A stretch of 12,608 bases of DNA from Hyphomicrobiales bacterium (GTDB lineage Bacteria > Pseudomonadota > Alphaproteobacteria > Rhizobiales > Xanthobacteraceae), in NCBI GenBank assembly GCA_003164375.1, contig PLTE01000399.1, positions 1-12,608 of the forward strand, written 5' to 3'. This document shows positions 5,921 through 12,608 of this stretch, piece after piece. Under the pieces are notes generated by a model. The model was not told the DNA's origin. It did not search any database and saw only the letters and a list, made by a program, of their open reading frames with translations. The first letter of the stretch is position 1. Every line of letters starts with the position of its first letter. Both the position numbers and the translations under genes were made by a program.

Positions 5921-7093
5921 TCAGCGCTCCACGACGGCGATCGCATGCCCGTAAAGATTCATGATGAGCGATGTGACCAGACTGATGGCAAGATAGACCG
6001 CCATGGTGATGGCAATCACTTCGACGGCCTGGCCGGTGATGTTGAGCACGCTGCCGGCGAAGACCTGGACCAGATCGGGATAGCCGATAGCGACCGCGAG
6101 CGACGAATTCTTGATCAGATTGAGGTATTGGCTTGTCAAGGGCGGCACGATGACCCGCATCGCCTGCGGTACGACGACGAGCCGCAGCGTCGTGCCCGGC
6201 CGCAAGCCCAACGCCTGCGCGGCTTCGGTCTGGCCGGGCGACACCGCCAGCACGCCGGCACGGACAACCTCGGCGATGAAGGCCGCGGTATAGATCGACA
6301 GCGCGGCAAGCAGCGCTGCGAACTCCGGCAGGATTTCGATGCCGCCCAGCACGTTGAAGCGGCCGGACTGCGGATAGCTAAAGCGGATCGGCAAATCCGT
6401 CAGCAGCGTGAACCCGAGCGGCAAGCCGATGATCAGGGCGAGCGCAATCCACAGCAGCGGGGCGCGCTGGCCGGTTTGCTCCTGGCGGCGGCGCGCCCAA
6501 ACGCGCAGCGCGATGGCGGCTGCGACCGCAACGAAGAGCGTGATCAGCACATAGCGAAAGCTTGCGGCGAATTCCGGCCGCGGCAAAAACAGTCCCCGAT
6601 TGTTGAGAATGATGCCGCCCGAAAACGCGACGCTGTCGCGCAATTCCGGCAGCGATTTGAGGACGGCGTTGTACCAGAACAGAATCTGGAGGAGCAGCGG
6701 TACGTTGCGGATCAGTTCGACATAGCCGGCCGCTAGTTTGGCGACCAGCCAATTGCGCGACAGCCGGCCAAGCCCGACGATAAAGCCGAGCACGGTCGCG
6801 AGCGCAATACCGATGCCGGCGACCAGCAGCGTGTTGAGAAGACCGACCCAGAAGGCGCGCCCGAACGTCGAGGTGCTCGACGAATAGGCGATCAGCGTCT
6901 GGCTGATGTCGAAGCCGGCGGTATTGTTCCAGAAGCCGAAGCCAGATGCGATGTGGGCTTGCGCCAGATTTTGCGCCGCGTTGACCATCGCCGCGTAGGC
7001 GATGCCGCCAACGATCGCGACCAGCCCGGCCTGCAGCGCGATATTGCCGAAGCGCCGCGCCTTGCGTGACGGTGGTTGGGCGATATCACTCAT
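5921..7093 (-). CDS. aapQ: General L-amino acid ABC transporter, permease AapQ
   Basis: Inner-membrane partner of AapM. The 390-residue product has an N-terminal helix (about 18-38), then a long periplasmic region, the segment FWVGLLNTLLVAGIGIALAT that opens the transporter core, an interrupting loop with an extra helix around 180-230, and the C-terminal permease core. The EAA loop is EAAQALGLRPGTTLRLVVVP, starting at Glu290. The motifs SSSTSTFGRAFWVGLLNTL and YVELIRNVPLLLQILFWY are typical of AapQ rather than HisQ. The ATG at 7093 has only a weak purine-rich site upstream (GGGGCCGG), and a small GC-rich hairpin lies in the 51-nt gap from aapJ, which may lower its translation relative to the binding protein. 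Confidence 0.94.
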   Translation of the reverse strand: MSDIAQPPSRKARRFGNIALQAGLVAIVGGIAYAAMVNAAQNLAQAHIASGFGFWNNTAGFDISQTLIAYSSSTSTFGRAFWVGLLNTLLVAGIGIALATVLGFIVGLGRLSRNWLVAKLAAGYVELIRNVPLLLQILFWYNAVLKSLPELRDSVAFSGGIILNNRGLFLPRPEFAASFRYVLITLFVAVAAAIALRVWARRRQEQTGQRAPLLWIALALIIGLPLGFTLLTDLPIRFSYPQSGRFNVLGGIEILPEFAALLAALSIYTAAFIAEVVRAGVLAVSPGQTEAAQALGLRPGTTLRLVVVPQAMRVIVPPLTSQYLNLIKNSSLAVAIGYPDLVQVFAGSVLNITGQAVEVIAITMAVYLAISLVTSLIMNLYGHAIAVVER

Positions 7094-7101
7094 AGCCGGC
7101 C

Positions 7102-7119
7102 CCGCGGCCCGACCCGCGG
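7102..7119 (-). promoter_or_regulatory. Possible GC hairpin in the aapJ-aapQ gap
   Basis: CCGCGG occurs at 7102-7107 and 7114-7119, forming a 6-bp stem with a 6-nt loop just before the aapQ start. Such stem-loops between binding-protein and permease genes often stabilise the upstream message. The stem is short and the region is GC-rich, so chance is a real alternative. Confidence 0.25.
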
Positions 7120-7144
7120 CGGCAGAGGCGGGCGCGCACGGCGC

Positions 7145-8173
7145 TCAGCGCACCGGTAGTCCGTATTGCAGCCCGCCTTTGGTCCACAGCGCATTGAGAC
7201 CGCGCGCGATCTTGAGCGGCGAGCCCTGGCCGACATTGCGCTCGAAACTTTCGCCGTAATTGCCGACCGCTTTGATGATGCGATAGGCCCAATCATTGCT
7301 GAGTCCCAACGGCTCGCCGAACTGGCCCTCGACGCCGAGCAGGCGGCGAATGTCCGGCGCGCTCGATTTAAGCATATCGTCGACGTTCTTTTGGTTCACC
7401 CCAAGCTCTTCGGCATTGATCATGGCGTGATGCACCCAACGCACTATATCTTCCCAAGTATCGTCGCCCTGGCGCACGGCGGGGCTGAGCGGCTCCTTGG
7501 AGATAATCTCCGGCAACACGATATGCGCGCCCGGATCGGCCAGCCGGAGCCGTTCGCCGTAAAGCGCCGAGGAATCGGTGGTGTAGGAGTCGCAGCGGCT
7601 GGAGTCGTAAGCCTTGACCGCTTCGTCCGCCGTCGCAAACGTCACGGTTTTCAACGACATATTGTTGGAGCGGAAGTAATCGGCGAGATTAAGCTCGGTC
7701 GTGGTGCCCTGCTGCACGCAGACCGCGGCATCGTTGAGCTCCAAGGCGGAGTTCACCTTCAGCGATTTGCGCACCATGAAGCCCTGGCCGTCGTAATAAT
7801 TGACGGCGGCAAAATCGATGCCGAGCGAAGTATCGCGCGACATCGTCCAGGTGGTGTTGCGCGCCAACACGTCGACCTCGCCGGATTGCAAAGCGGTGAA
7901 GCGGTTGGCCGCGGTCAAGGGCACGAATTTGACCTTGGTCGGATCGTTGAATATCGCGGCCGCAATGGCGCGGCAGAAATCGACGTCGAAGCCTGTCCAA
8001 TTGCCCTGCGGATCGGGCAGCCCAAACCCGGCCAGCGTTCCATTCGCGCCGCAGATGAGCTGACCGCGGTCCTGGACCGCCTTAAGCGTCTGCGACGATG
8101 CCGCCTGCGTGCCGAAGCCAAGCAGAATCGCCAGCCCCATTGCAAAGCCCAACGCCCTAGCAAAACGTTTCAT
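7145..8173 (-). CDS. aapJ: General L-amino acid ABC transporter, periplasmic binding protein AapJ
   Basis: Periplasmic binding protein that delivers L-amino acids to AapQM. The 342-residue product, the usual AapJ length, has a Sec signal peptide (1 to about 25: MKRFARALGFAMGLAILLGF then TQAASS) and then the family start TLKAVQDRGQLICGANG. Other AapJ hallmarks are GFDVDFCRAIAAAIF, NTTWTMSRDTSLGIDF, QGTTTELNLADYFR and CDSYTTDSSALYGER. The mature chain has four Cys, in positions expected for this family. I chose the ATG at 8173, with AAAGG 7 nt upstream; an in-frame start at 8269 would put 32 extra residues before the signal peptide. It is the first gene of the operon and is divergent from the cystathionine beta-lyase gene. 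Confidence 0.95.
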   Translation of the reverse strand: MKRFARALGFAMGLAILLGFGTQAASSQTLKAVQDRGQLICGANGTLAGFGLPDPQGNWTGFDVDFCRAIAAAIFNDPTKVKFVPLTAANRFTALQSGEVDVLARNTTWTMSRDTSLGIDFAAVNYYDGQGFMVRKSLKVNSALELNDAAVCVQQGTTTELNLADYFRSNNMSLKTVTFATADEAVKAYDSSRCDSYTTDSSALYGERLRLADPGAHIVLPEIISKEPLSPAVRQGDDTWEDIVRWVHHAMINAEELGVNQKNVDDMLKSSAPDIRRLLGVEGQFGEPLGLSNDWAYRIIKAVGNYGESFERNVGQGSPLKIARGLNALWTKGGLQYGLPVR

Positions 8174-8191
8174 GACCAGGCCTTTCAGCAG

Positions 8192-8234
8192 GAGGCGCGC
8201 GCCAGAAGCCCCCACAATGAGGCGCGCAGAAGGC
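8192..8234. repeat. Imperfect direct repeats in the aapJ leader
   Basis: The unit gaggcgcgcgccagaagcc (8192-8210) recurs as gaggcgcgcagaaggc (8219-8234), 27 nt apart. They lie between the candidate aapJ promoter and its start codon, where they could be an operator or part of an untranslated-leader structure. No known regulator site is recognised. Confidence 0.3.
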
Positions 8235-8253
8235 TTGTCGCCCATCGGCGCGC

Positions 8254-8282
8254 ATCTGAGAACGATCACGCTTTGAGGTCAA
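8254..8282 (-). promoter_or_regulatory. aapJ: Candidate sigma-70-type promoter of the aapJQMP operon
   Basis: On the minus strand, TTGACC (8282-8277, five of six to consensus) is followed after exactly 17 nt by TCAGAT (8259-8254, three of six). Transcription would start near 8247 and leave a leader of about 75 nt before the aapJ ATG. The weak -10 element suggests an activator may be needed, but this is inference. Confidence 0.4.
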
Positions 8283-8374
8283 GGGGTTGGGCGTGCTATG
8301 CCGAGGTTCGGGCCGCGCCGATGCGCATCCGGCCCCGCGGTGACGACCACAAAGAGGCAGACGGGACACCCGAT

Positions 8375-9571
8375 ATGAACGACAAAGGCAACGACACGCG
8401 CCCGAAAGCGCGGCGCACCGCGACTAAACTGGTGACCGCAGGCCGCGATCCGGCATCTTACCACGGCTTCGTCAATCCGCCGGTCTATCACGCCTCGACG
8501 GTGCTTTATGCGAGTGCCGAGGATTTTCTCGCGCACCGCGCGCGTTATCAATATGGCCGCCGCGGGACGCCGACCACCGAGGCGCTGGAGCTTGCCCTGC
8601 AGGAGCTCGAAGGACCGCAATGCGCCGGCGTCGCGCTATTGCCATCCGGGCTTGCCGCAATCGCCACAGCCTTATTGGCGGTGGTAAAGGCCGGCGATCA
8701 CGTGCTTGTCACCGACAGCGCCTATGGTCCGACGCGAGCCTTTTGCGACCAGGTGCTCACCCGCCTTGGCGTCGCCACGACCTATTACGATCCGCTCGTC
8801 GGCGCGGGCATCGGCGCGTTGCTGCGACCGAATACGCGGCTTGTCTATCTCGAATCGCCGGGTTCGCTGAGCTTCGAGATGCAGGATACCAGCGCCATCG
8901 CCAAAGCCGCGCATGCCGAGGGCGCGCTCGTTCTGATGGACAACACCTGGGCGACCCCGCTTTATTTTCGCCCGCTTGACCACGGCGTCGATCTCGCGAT
9001 CCAGGCCGGCACCAAATATATCGGCGGCCATTCCGACCTCATGCTCGGCACGGTGTCGGCCAATGCCGCGACCGTCGCGGCACTCAAGCAGACCGTGCGC
9101 TTGACCGGACTTCATGAAGCCCCCGACGACACCTATCTGGGCTTGCGCGGCTTGCGCACGCTGGGCGTGCGGCTCGACCGGCATCACGCGTCCGGCATTG
9201 CCGTCGCGCGCTGGCTCGAACAGCGGCCTGAAGTTTTGCGCCTCTTGCATCCGGCGCTGCCGAGCGATCCGGGCCACGCGCTGTGGAAGCGCGATTTCAC
9301 CGGCGCCTCGGGCCTGTTCAGCATGGTGCTCAAACCGGTGCCGCAAAAGGCCTATTACGCCTTCCTCGACACGCTGGAGCTGTTCGGCATCGGCGCCTCA
9401 TGGGGCGGCTATGAGAGCCTCGCCATCCCGTTCGATTGCGCCCCGATCCGCACCGCTTCGCGCTGGGAGCCGGGCGGCCCGACGGTGCGCTTTCATATCG
9501 GGCTAGAGGCAGTGGAAGACCTTATCGCCGATCTGGAGGACGGTTTTGCGGCGCTGGCGGCGGCGGCTTAG
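8375..9571 (+). CDS. metC: Cystathionine beta-lyase (Cys/Met metabolism PLP enzyme)
   Basis: PLP-dependent lyase that splits cystathionine into homocysteine, pyruvate and ammonia in methionine synthesis. The 398-residue length is normal. Seen in order are YGRRGTPTTEALE (phosphate-binding Tyr and Arg), LLPSGLAAIATAL, MDNTWATPLYF with Asp189 that binds the pyridine nitrogen, and AGTKYIGGHSDLMLG with the Schiff-base Lys214. The C-terminal FGIGASWGGYESLA and RFHIGLEAVEDLIADL are typical of MetC rather than cystathionine gamma-synthase. The ATG at 8375 gives the best length, although its ribosome site is poor; an ATG at 8321 in the same frame is possible. It diverges from aapJ across 201 nt and converges with the LAB_N gene across 12 nt. 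The metC-aapJQMP pairing is, as I recall, also found in Rhizobium leguminosarum. Confidence 0.92.
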   Translation: MNDKGNDTRPKARRTATKLVTAGRDPASYHGFVNPPVYHASTVLYASAEDFLAHRARYQYGRRGTPTTEALELALQELEGPQCAGVALLPSGLAAIATALLAVVKAGDHVLVTDSAYGPTRAFCDQVLTRLGVATTYYDPLVGAGIGALLRPNTRLVYLESPGSLSFEMQDTSAIAKAAHAEGALVLMDNTWATPLYFRPLDHGVDLAIQAGTKYIGGHSDLMLGTVSANAATVAALKQTVRLTGLHEAPDDTYLGLRGLRTLGVRLDRHHASGIAVARWLEQRPEVLRLLHPALPSDPGHALWKRDFTGASGLFSMVLKPVPQKAYYAFLDTLELFGIGASWGGYESLAIPFDCAPIRTASRWEPGGPTVRFHIGLEAVEDLIADLEDGFAALAAAA

Positions 9572-9583
9572 AAACGATTTCAA

Positions 9584-9916
9584 TCACGCCGCCGACGGTG
9601 CGGCCTTCCGATCGCGCATGACGAAATAGAGATTGCGCAAATAAACAAACACGCCGAACGCTTGCCCCGCGATAAACACCGCGTCCTTGCGGTAGAGCGC
9701 ATAGACCAACAGAAGCAACCCGCCCAAGATCGAGAAAATCCAGAACGCCACCGGAATGACGCTGTGGCCGGCGCGCTCACTGGCGATCCATTGGATGACG
9801 AAGCGCGCCGTGAACAACAGCTGCGCCACAATGCCAAGGGCCACCCACCAATCGAGCCTTGTGAAGAACACGTCCACAAAATAATTGCCGACCGCGTGCG
9901 ACATATCAATGAGCAA
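9584..9916 (-). CDS. LAB_N-domain small membrane protein (lipid-A-disaccharide synthase N-terminal-like)
   Basis: Small inner-membrane protein of 110 residues containing a LAB_N domain, named for its resemblance to the N-terminal extension of some LpxB proteins. Three hydrophobic segments are visible (about 21-40, 51-71 and 79-97), with the family pattern LGIVAQLLFTARFVIQWIASERAGHSVIPVAFWIFSILGG and YALYRKDAVFIAGQ. The start is probably TTG at 9916: AGGAG (9924-9928) lies exactly 7 nt upstream, whereas the ATG at 9904 would be 19 nt away. That start overlaps the end of the GT2 gene by 11 nt, implying coupled translation. Stand-alone LAB_N proteins are commonly found beside ArnC-like glycosyltransferases; a role in handling or flipping a polyprenyl-phosphate sugar is plausible but unproven. 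Confidence 0.85.
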   Translation of the reverse strand: MLIDMSHAVGNYFVDVFFTRLDWWVALGIVAQLLFTARFVIQWIASERAGHSVIPVAFWIFSILGGLLLLVYALYRKDAVFIAGQAFGVFVYLRNLYFVMRDRKAAPSAA

Positions 9917-10661
9917 GGGTTATCTCCTGCGCTTGCGGAACGCGTCTCTTGCGGCGAATGAGCCACCAGACTCCGGCCAAATCGAGAATGCCGACCCAGA
10001 GCCGATCGAAGAAGCCGTAATTCGATGTGCCGTGACCGCGCGGCCGGTCGACCACGTCGACATAGCCGATGGCGAAGCCTTCGCGGCGAACCAGCGCCGG
10101 CAGAAAGCGGTGCAGCCCGTCGAAATAAGGCAGCGCCAGGAAAACATCGCGATGGAACGCTTTGAGTCCGCAACCGGTATCGCGGGTGCCGTCCTTGAGG
10201 ACGGCGCTGCGCACGGCATTGGCGATGCGCGATTGCAATTTTTTGAATCCGGTCGCCTTGCGTCCGACGCGCTGGCCGGCAACGAGACCGAGCCGCGGTG
10301 CGCCAGCTTCGAGCTTAGCGACCAGTGCGGGGATGAAGGCCGGGTCGTTCTGGCCGTCGCCGTCGAGCGTCGCCACAATCGGCGCCTGCGCCGCCGCGAC
10401 CCCGCTGCGTATCGCCGCCGACTGGCCGCAGGATTGTTCGTGCCGGATCTGCCGCAGCCACGGCTGCTGCGCCATCAGGCCGCGCAATTCCTGCTCGGTG
10501 CCGTCGCTCGAGCCGTCATTGACATAGACGATCTCGAACGCGCGACCCTGCAGGGCCTGCGCGATCTCAGCAACCAACGGCGCGATATTGCCGGCTTCGT
10601 TGCGCACCGGCACCACCACGGATATTGCGGGAGCGCCGGCGCGCCCATTACCTGACCCCAT
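9906..10661 (-). CDS. Family 2 glycosyltransferase, DPM1/ArnC-like polyprenyl-phosphate sugar synthase
   Basis: Transfers a sugar from a nucleotide donor to a polyprenyl phosphate at the cytoplasmic face of the membrane. The 251-residue product has a GT-A fold: ISVVVPVRNEAGNI (13-26), VNDGSSDGT (47-55), the metal-binding DGDGQND with Asp100 and Asp102, DTGCGLKAFHRDVF, the LHRFLPAL helix and RGHGTSNYG. A single hydrophobic segment near the C-terminus (about 220-238) is followed by a basic stretch, RRKRR, consistent with membrane anchoring. It resembles dolichyl-phosphate-mannose-synthase-like enzymes; the sugar (mannose, galacturonic acid or other) cannot be told from sequence. It lies 59 nt after the PAP2 gene and overlaps the LAB_N start. 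Its own ribosome binding site is weak. Confidence 0.9.
   Translation of the reverse strand: MGSGNGRAGAPAISVVVPVRNEAGNIAPLVAEIAQALQGRAFEIVYVNDGSSDGTEQELRGLMAQQPWLRQIRHEQSCGQSAAIRSGVAAAQAPIVATLDGDGQNDPAFIPALVAKLEAGAPRLGLVAGQRVGRKATGFKKLQSRIANAVRSAVLKDGTRDTGCGLKAFHRDVFLALPYFDGLHRFLPALVRREGFAIGYVDVVDRPRGHGTSNYGFFDRLWVGILDLAGVWWLIRRKRRVPQAQEITLAH
9924..9928 (-). promoter_or_regulatory. Ribosome binding site selecting the TTG start of the LAB_N gene
   Basis: AGGAG on the minus strand, inside the last codons of the GT2 gene, followed by ATAACCC and TTG. The 7-nt spacing is ideal for TTG at 9916 and too long for the ATG four codons on. Confidence 0.6.
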
Positions 10662-10670
10662 GCCGCAAGC

Positions 10671-10710
10671 TTCTAGAGCGCATCCCGATCCGGTTCAATG
10701 CGACGGAAAA
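10671..10710. repeat. Probable fragment of a dispersed Rhizobiales intergenic repeat
   Basis: The 59-nt gap between the PAP2 and GT2 genes holds TCTAGAGCGCATCCCGATCC followed by a GGTTCAATGCG stretch. An inverted repeat, CGCAT (10679-10683) with ATGCG (10698-10702), is present. The TCTAGAGC start and the CCGATCCGGTT core look like short palindromic intergenic elements common in Bradyrhizobium-type genomes. This is recognition from memory; only one copy is seen in this window. Confidence 0.35.
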
Positions 10711-10720
10711 TCCTGGGATT

Positions 10721-11563
10721 TCAGTGGGATGCCGGGACCCCAGCGACAGCCTGGCGCAAAGCCGCCCCGATCCGCCGCCATGACGGCCCGGGAAAGGCCC
10801 GCAAGTCCCGCGCGCTGAAGACAAGCCGCCGCGCCGCGAACCAGCGGCGCACCATCAAGGCGCCGGCTGTGCCGACGACCGCGCCGGCAAGGACATCGCT
10901 CGGATGGTGGGCAAGCACGATCACCCGGCTCGCCATGATGGTGAGCGCATAGAACCACATGACCAAGCGCGCGCGCGGCCAGACCGCAGCGATGGCAACC
11001 GCCGCGGCGGCGGCAGTCGTGGCATGGCCGGACGGCATGCTGGCATATTCCGAGCGCCAGATGAAAGGCAGATAGGCGAACGGATCGTCGTGACTGCCGA
11101 CATAGGGCCGCGCCCGCCCGATCAGGCGCTTGACGATGGTGTCGAACAAACCGGGCAGCGCAATTGCGAGGAACAGAAAGCCCGTTCGTGCCGCAAGTTG
11201 CCCTAATACCCCTTGAGTCAAACGCGGCAGCGCCGGCGATTTCACGACGGCAAGACCGAGCAGAAGGAATCCGAACGGAAACAGGAACCAGCCGGACAGG
11301 CCGAAATCGGTGATTCGCTCAAACGCACCGTTGAACCAGGACGGCAAGGCGCGCGCCCAACTGCTTGCCGCGGTATCGAGAACAAACATCGACACGACCG
11401 CGGCGATCAGCGTCAGCGCCAATGCGACGCCAATGCCGACAGATAACCGTGGCGGCCGCGCACGCGGCGCACCGACAACGACCAAGCCCCATTGAGCGAG
11501 ATTGTGCAGCGCGTTGCGCGCCGCTGAATTCACCGGGTCGGAAGGCGCCTTCGGCACATTCAC
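10721..11563 (-). CDS. PAP2-family membrane phosphatase
   Basis: Integral membrane phosphatase acting on a lipid phosphate, probably at the periplasmic face. The 280-residue product carries the complete tripartite PAP2 signature: K145-x6-R152-P153 (KRLIGRARP), PSGH at 177-180 with the catalytic-base His180, and S212-R213-x5-H219-x3-D223 with the nucleophile His219. Five or six hydrophobic segments are visible (about 41-63, 90-107, 124-142, 181-195, 200-216, 223-236). The GTG start at 11563 overlaps the TGA of the upstream glycosyltransferase as GTGA, with a GGTGGGCGG stretch before it, so the two are translationally coupled. Known relatives include the lipid A phosphatases LpxE/LpxF and undecaprenyl pyrophosphatases; the operon favours one of these, but the substrate is unknown. 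Confidence 0.9.
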   Translation of the reverse strand: MNVPKAPSDPVNSAARNALHNLAQWGLVVVGAPRARPPRLSVGIGVALALTLIAAVVSMFVLDTAASSWARALPSWFNGAFERITDFGLSGWFLFPFGFLLLGLAVVKSPALPRLTQGVLGQLAARTGFLFLAIALPGLFDTIVKRLIGRARPYVGSHDDPFAYLPFIWRSEYASMPSGHATTAAAAAVAIAAVWPRARLVMWFYALTIMASRVIVLAHHPSDVLAGAVVGTAGALMVRRWFAARRLVFSARDLRAFPGPSWRRIGAALRQAVAGVPASH

Positions 11564-12608
11564 GACCCGCCCACCGATTGGAAAACCGCGAGCGTAATCG
11601 GCCGGCCGATGCTGATGTTATAGCCATCGATGCGCGGGCCGCGGTTATAGCGCAGGCCAATCGCCTCGGCGCGCAACGCGAAGGCGCGCTCCTGCCGCGC
11701 ATCGACGAACGCAAAGTGACAGTCGCCTTCCATCAGGAAATCGGCGGCGCCCGCGGCGGAGGTGAAGCGCGTCGTGGTGCCGGCGAGAAACACCAGACTC
11801 GGTTCTTCGTAGCCGACGGAGGCAGCGACTGGATGCTGGCAATCGGCGTCGTGCAACACTTGCGCAAGCGCGACGCTCGGGAAGGCCGGCTCGAGCGAGG
11901 GCACGATCACGGCGTAGATTCCGAAGGCCATCAAGACCGCGGCGGCGGTAGCGCGCACGAAAGCGCGCTCGGCGCCGTCCTCATCGTATAATTGCCAGGC
12001 CAACAAACCGCAGACCACCGCGCCGGCGAAGAACGGCCAGGCCAACAGCGCAAGATCATGTTCGACAATGACGGCGCCGGTCACCGCGACAATGCTGACG
12101 ATGATCGGGACCAGGAACCACCACATGACGCCGCGAACCAGCCAGACCCGCCGTGACAACACCTTTGATTCAACCGCGCCGGCAATCAGAATGGCGATCG
12201 CCGGATAGAGCGGCAGCACGTAATGCGGCAATTTGGTCACGACCGCTTCGAACACGATCCAGGAGGGCACCAGCCACGCCAATAGAAAGCGGGCCGCAGG
12301 TTCCCGGCGCACCGCCCACACCGCCGGCGCCGCCAATCCGGCCAGCATCGAAGCCGGGAAGAAAGTGGCGAAGAACAAAAGAACATAAAGCCCCGGCGGC
12401 GCGCCGTGCGTTTCCTGGGAACTTGCGACCTTGGCCAACATGTCCTCGCCGACCGAGCCGATCAGGAATTGTCTACCGACCCGCGCGTAGATGGCGATGA
12501 ACCACGGCAGGACCAGCAGCAAGAGCCAGGCGATGCCCGGCAGCGGCCGCAACGCCAACAGCCAGCGCGCCGAGCGATCGATGATCGACAGCGTCGCCAC
12601 CGTGAGCC
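11560..12608 (-). CDS. ArnT-like family 39 (GT-C) glycosyltransferase, C-terminal part (5' truncated by window edge)
   Basis: Membrane glycosyltransferase that moves a sugar from a polyprenyl-phosphate donor to a periplasmic acceptor, as ArnT does for lipid A. About 349 codons are visible; whole family members are roughly 500-580 residues, so the N-terminal part with the catalytic acidic residues of the first periplasmic loop is off the window. The frame stays open to base 12608, so the GTG at 12600 should not be taken as the start. Visible are several membrane helices, SQETHGAPPGLYVLLFFATFFP, the family motif VVTKLPHYVLPLYPA, and a soluble C-terminal domain from about 110 residues before the end. 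It is the first visible gene of the operon, overlapping the PAP2 gene by 4 nt. The C-terminal domain is less conserved and does not reveal the acceptor. Confidence 0.88.
   Translation of the reverse strand, partial: LTVATLSIIDRSARWLLALRPLPGIAWLLLLVLPWFIAIYARVGRQFLIGSVGEDMLAKVASSQETHGAPPGLYVLLFFATFFPASMLAGLAAPAVWAVRREPAARFLLAWLVPSWIVFEAVVTKLPHYVLPLYPAIAILIAGAVESKVLSRRVWLVRGVMWWFLVPIIVSIVAVTGAVIVEHDLALLAWPFFAGAVVCGLLAWQLYDEDGAERAFVRATAAAVLMAFGIYAVIVPSLEPAFPSVALAQVLHDADCQHPVAASVGYEEPSLVFLAGTTTRFTSAAGAADFLMEGDCHFAFVDARQERAFALRAEAIGLRYNRGPRIDGYNISIGRPITLAVFQSVGGS

Noticed and set aside
7166..8374. A plus-strand frame open for about 400 codons antisense to aapJ and continuous with metC
   Set aside because: The opposite strand encodes a textbook AapJ. 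The antisense translation is Arg/Gly/His-rich with no domain, as expected when a GC-rich gene keeps its mirror frame free of stops. The metC protein has normal length from 8375.

Overview
The window (about 12.6 kb, GC-rich) looks like ordinary chromosome from an alphaproteobacterium of the Hyphomicrobiales, of the Bradyrhizobium / Rhodopseudomonas / Xanthobacteraceae kind. The reasons are the strong GC bias at third codon positions, a complete AapJQMP-type general amino acid transporter next to a cystathionine beta-lyase gene, an orphan tripartite-tricarboxylate (Bug) binding protein, and an LTXXQ periplasmic protein. The taxon is inferred from gene content and protein style, not from a marker gene. 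No rRNA, tRNA, CRISPR array, integrase or transposase was seen.

Layout. 1-1470 (+): the 3' part of a cysteine synthase gene followed by a 3-mercaptopyruvate sulfurtransferase (sseA), probably one sulfur-metabolism operon. 1471-1911: a short accessory patch. It starts with a three-unit 16-nt tandem repeat at the sseA stop codon, then has a small four-cysteine protein gene on the minus strand with a very good ribosome binding site, and ends with a decayed second copy of the last 96 bp of sseA. 1912-3782 (-): an orphan Bug-family solute-binding protein with a Tat-type signal, a strong hairpin terminator, and a Spy/LTXXQ-like periplasmic protein with Gly/His-rich tails. 3986-8173 (-): the operon aapJ-aapQ-aapM-aapP. 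8375-9571 (+): metC-like cystathionine beta-lyase, divergent from aapJ. 9584-12608 (-): a four-gene envelope glycolipid operon read in the order ArnT-like GT-C glycosyltransferase (5' end outside the window), PAP2 phosphatase, DPM1/ArnC-like GT2, and a stand-alone LAB_N membrane protein. Its genes overlap or are closely spaced.

How the genes work together. cysK, sseA and metC all handle sulfur amino acids, and AapJQMP imports amino acids, so the first three quarters has a loose amino-acid theme. The last operon fits a lipid-linked sugar route: the GT2 charges a polyprenyl phosphate with a sugar, the LAB_N protein may help move it across the inner membrane, the ArnT-like enzyme transfers the sugar to a periplasmic lipid acceptor, and the PAP2 enzyme removes a phosphate from the acceptor or the carrier. 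The acceptor (lipid A is the obvious candidate) is inferred.

The most unusual stretch is 1471-1902, where a foreign-looking small gene sits between the intact sseA 3' end and a diverged copy of it. This resembles the scar left when an element integrates into a gene's 3' end and brings its own replacement 3' end. I did not find a clear undescribed multi-gene system.
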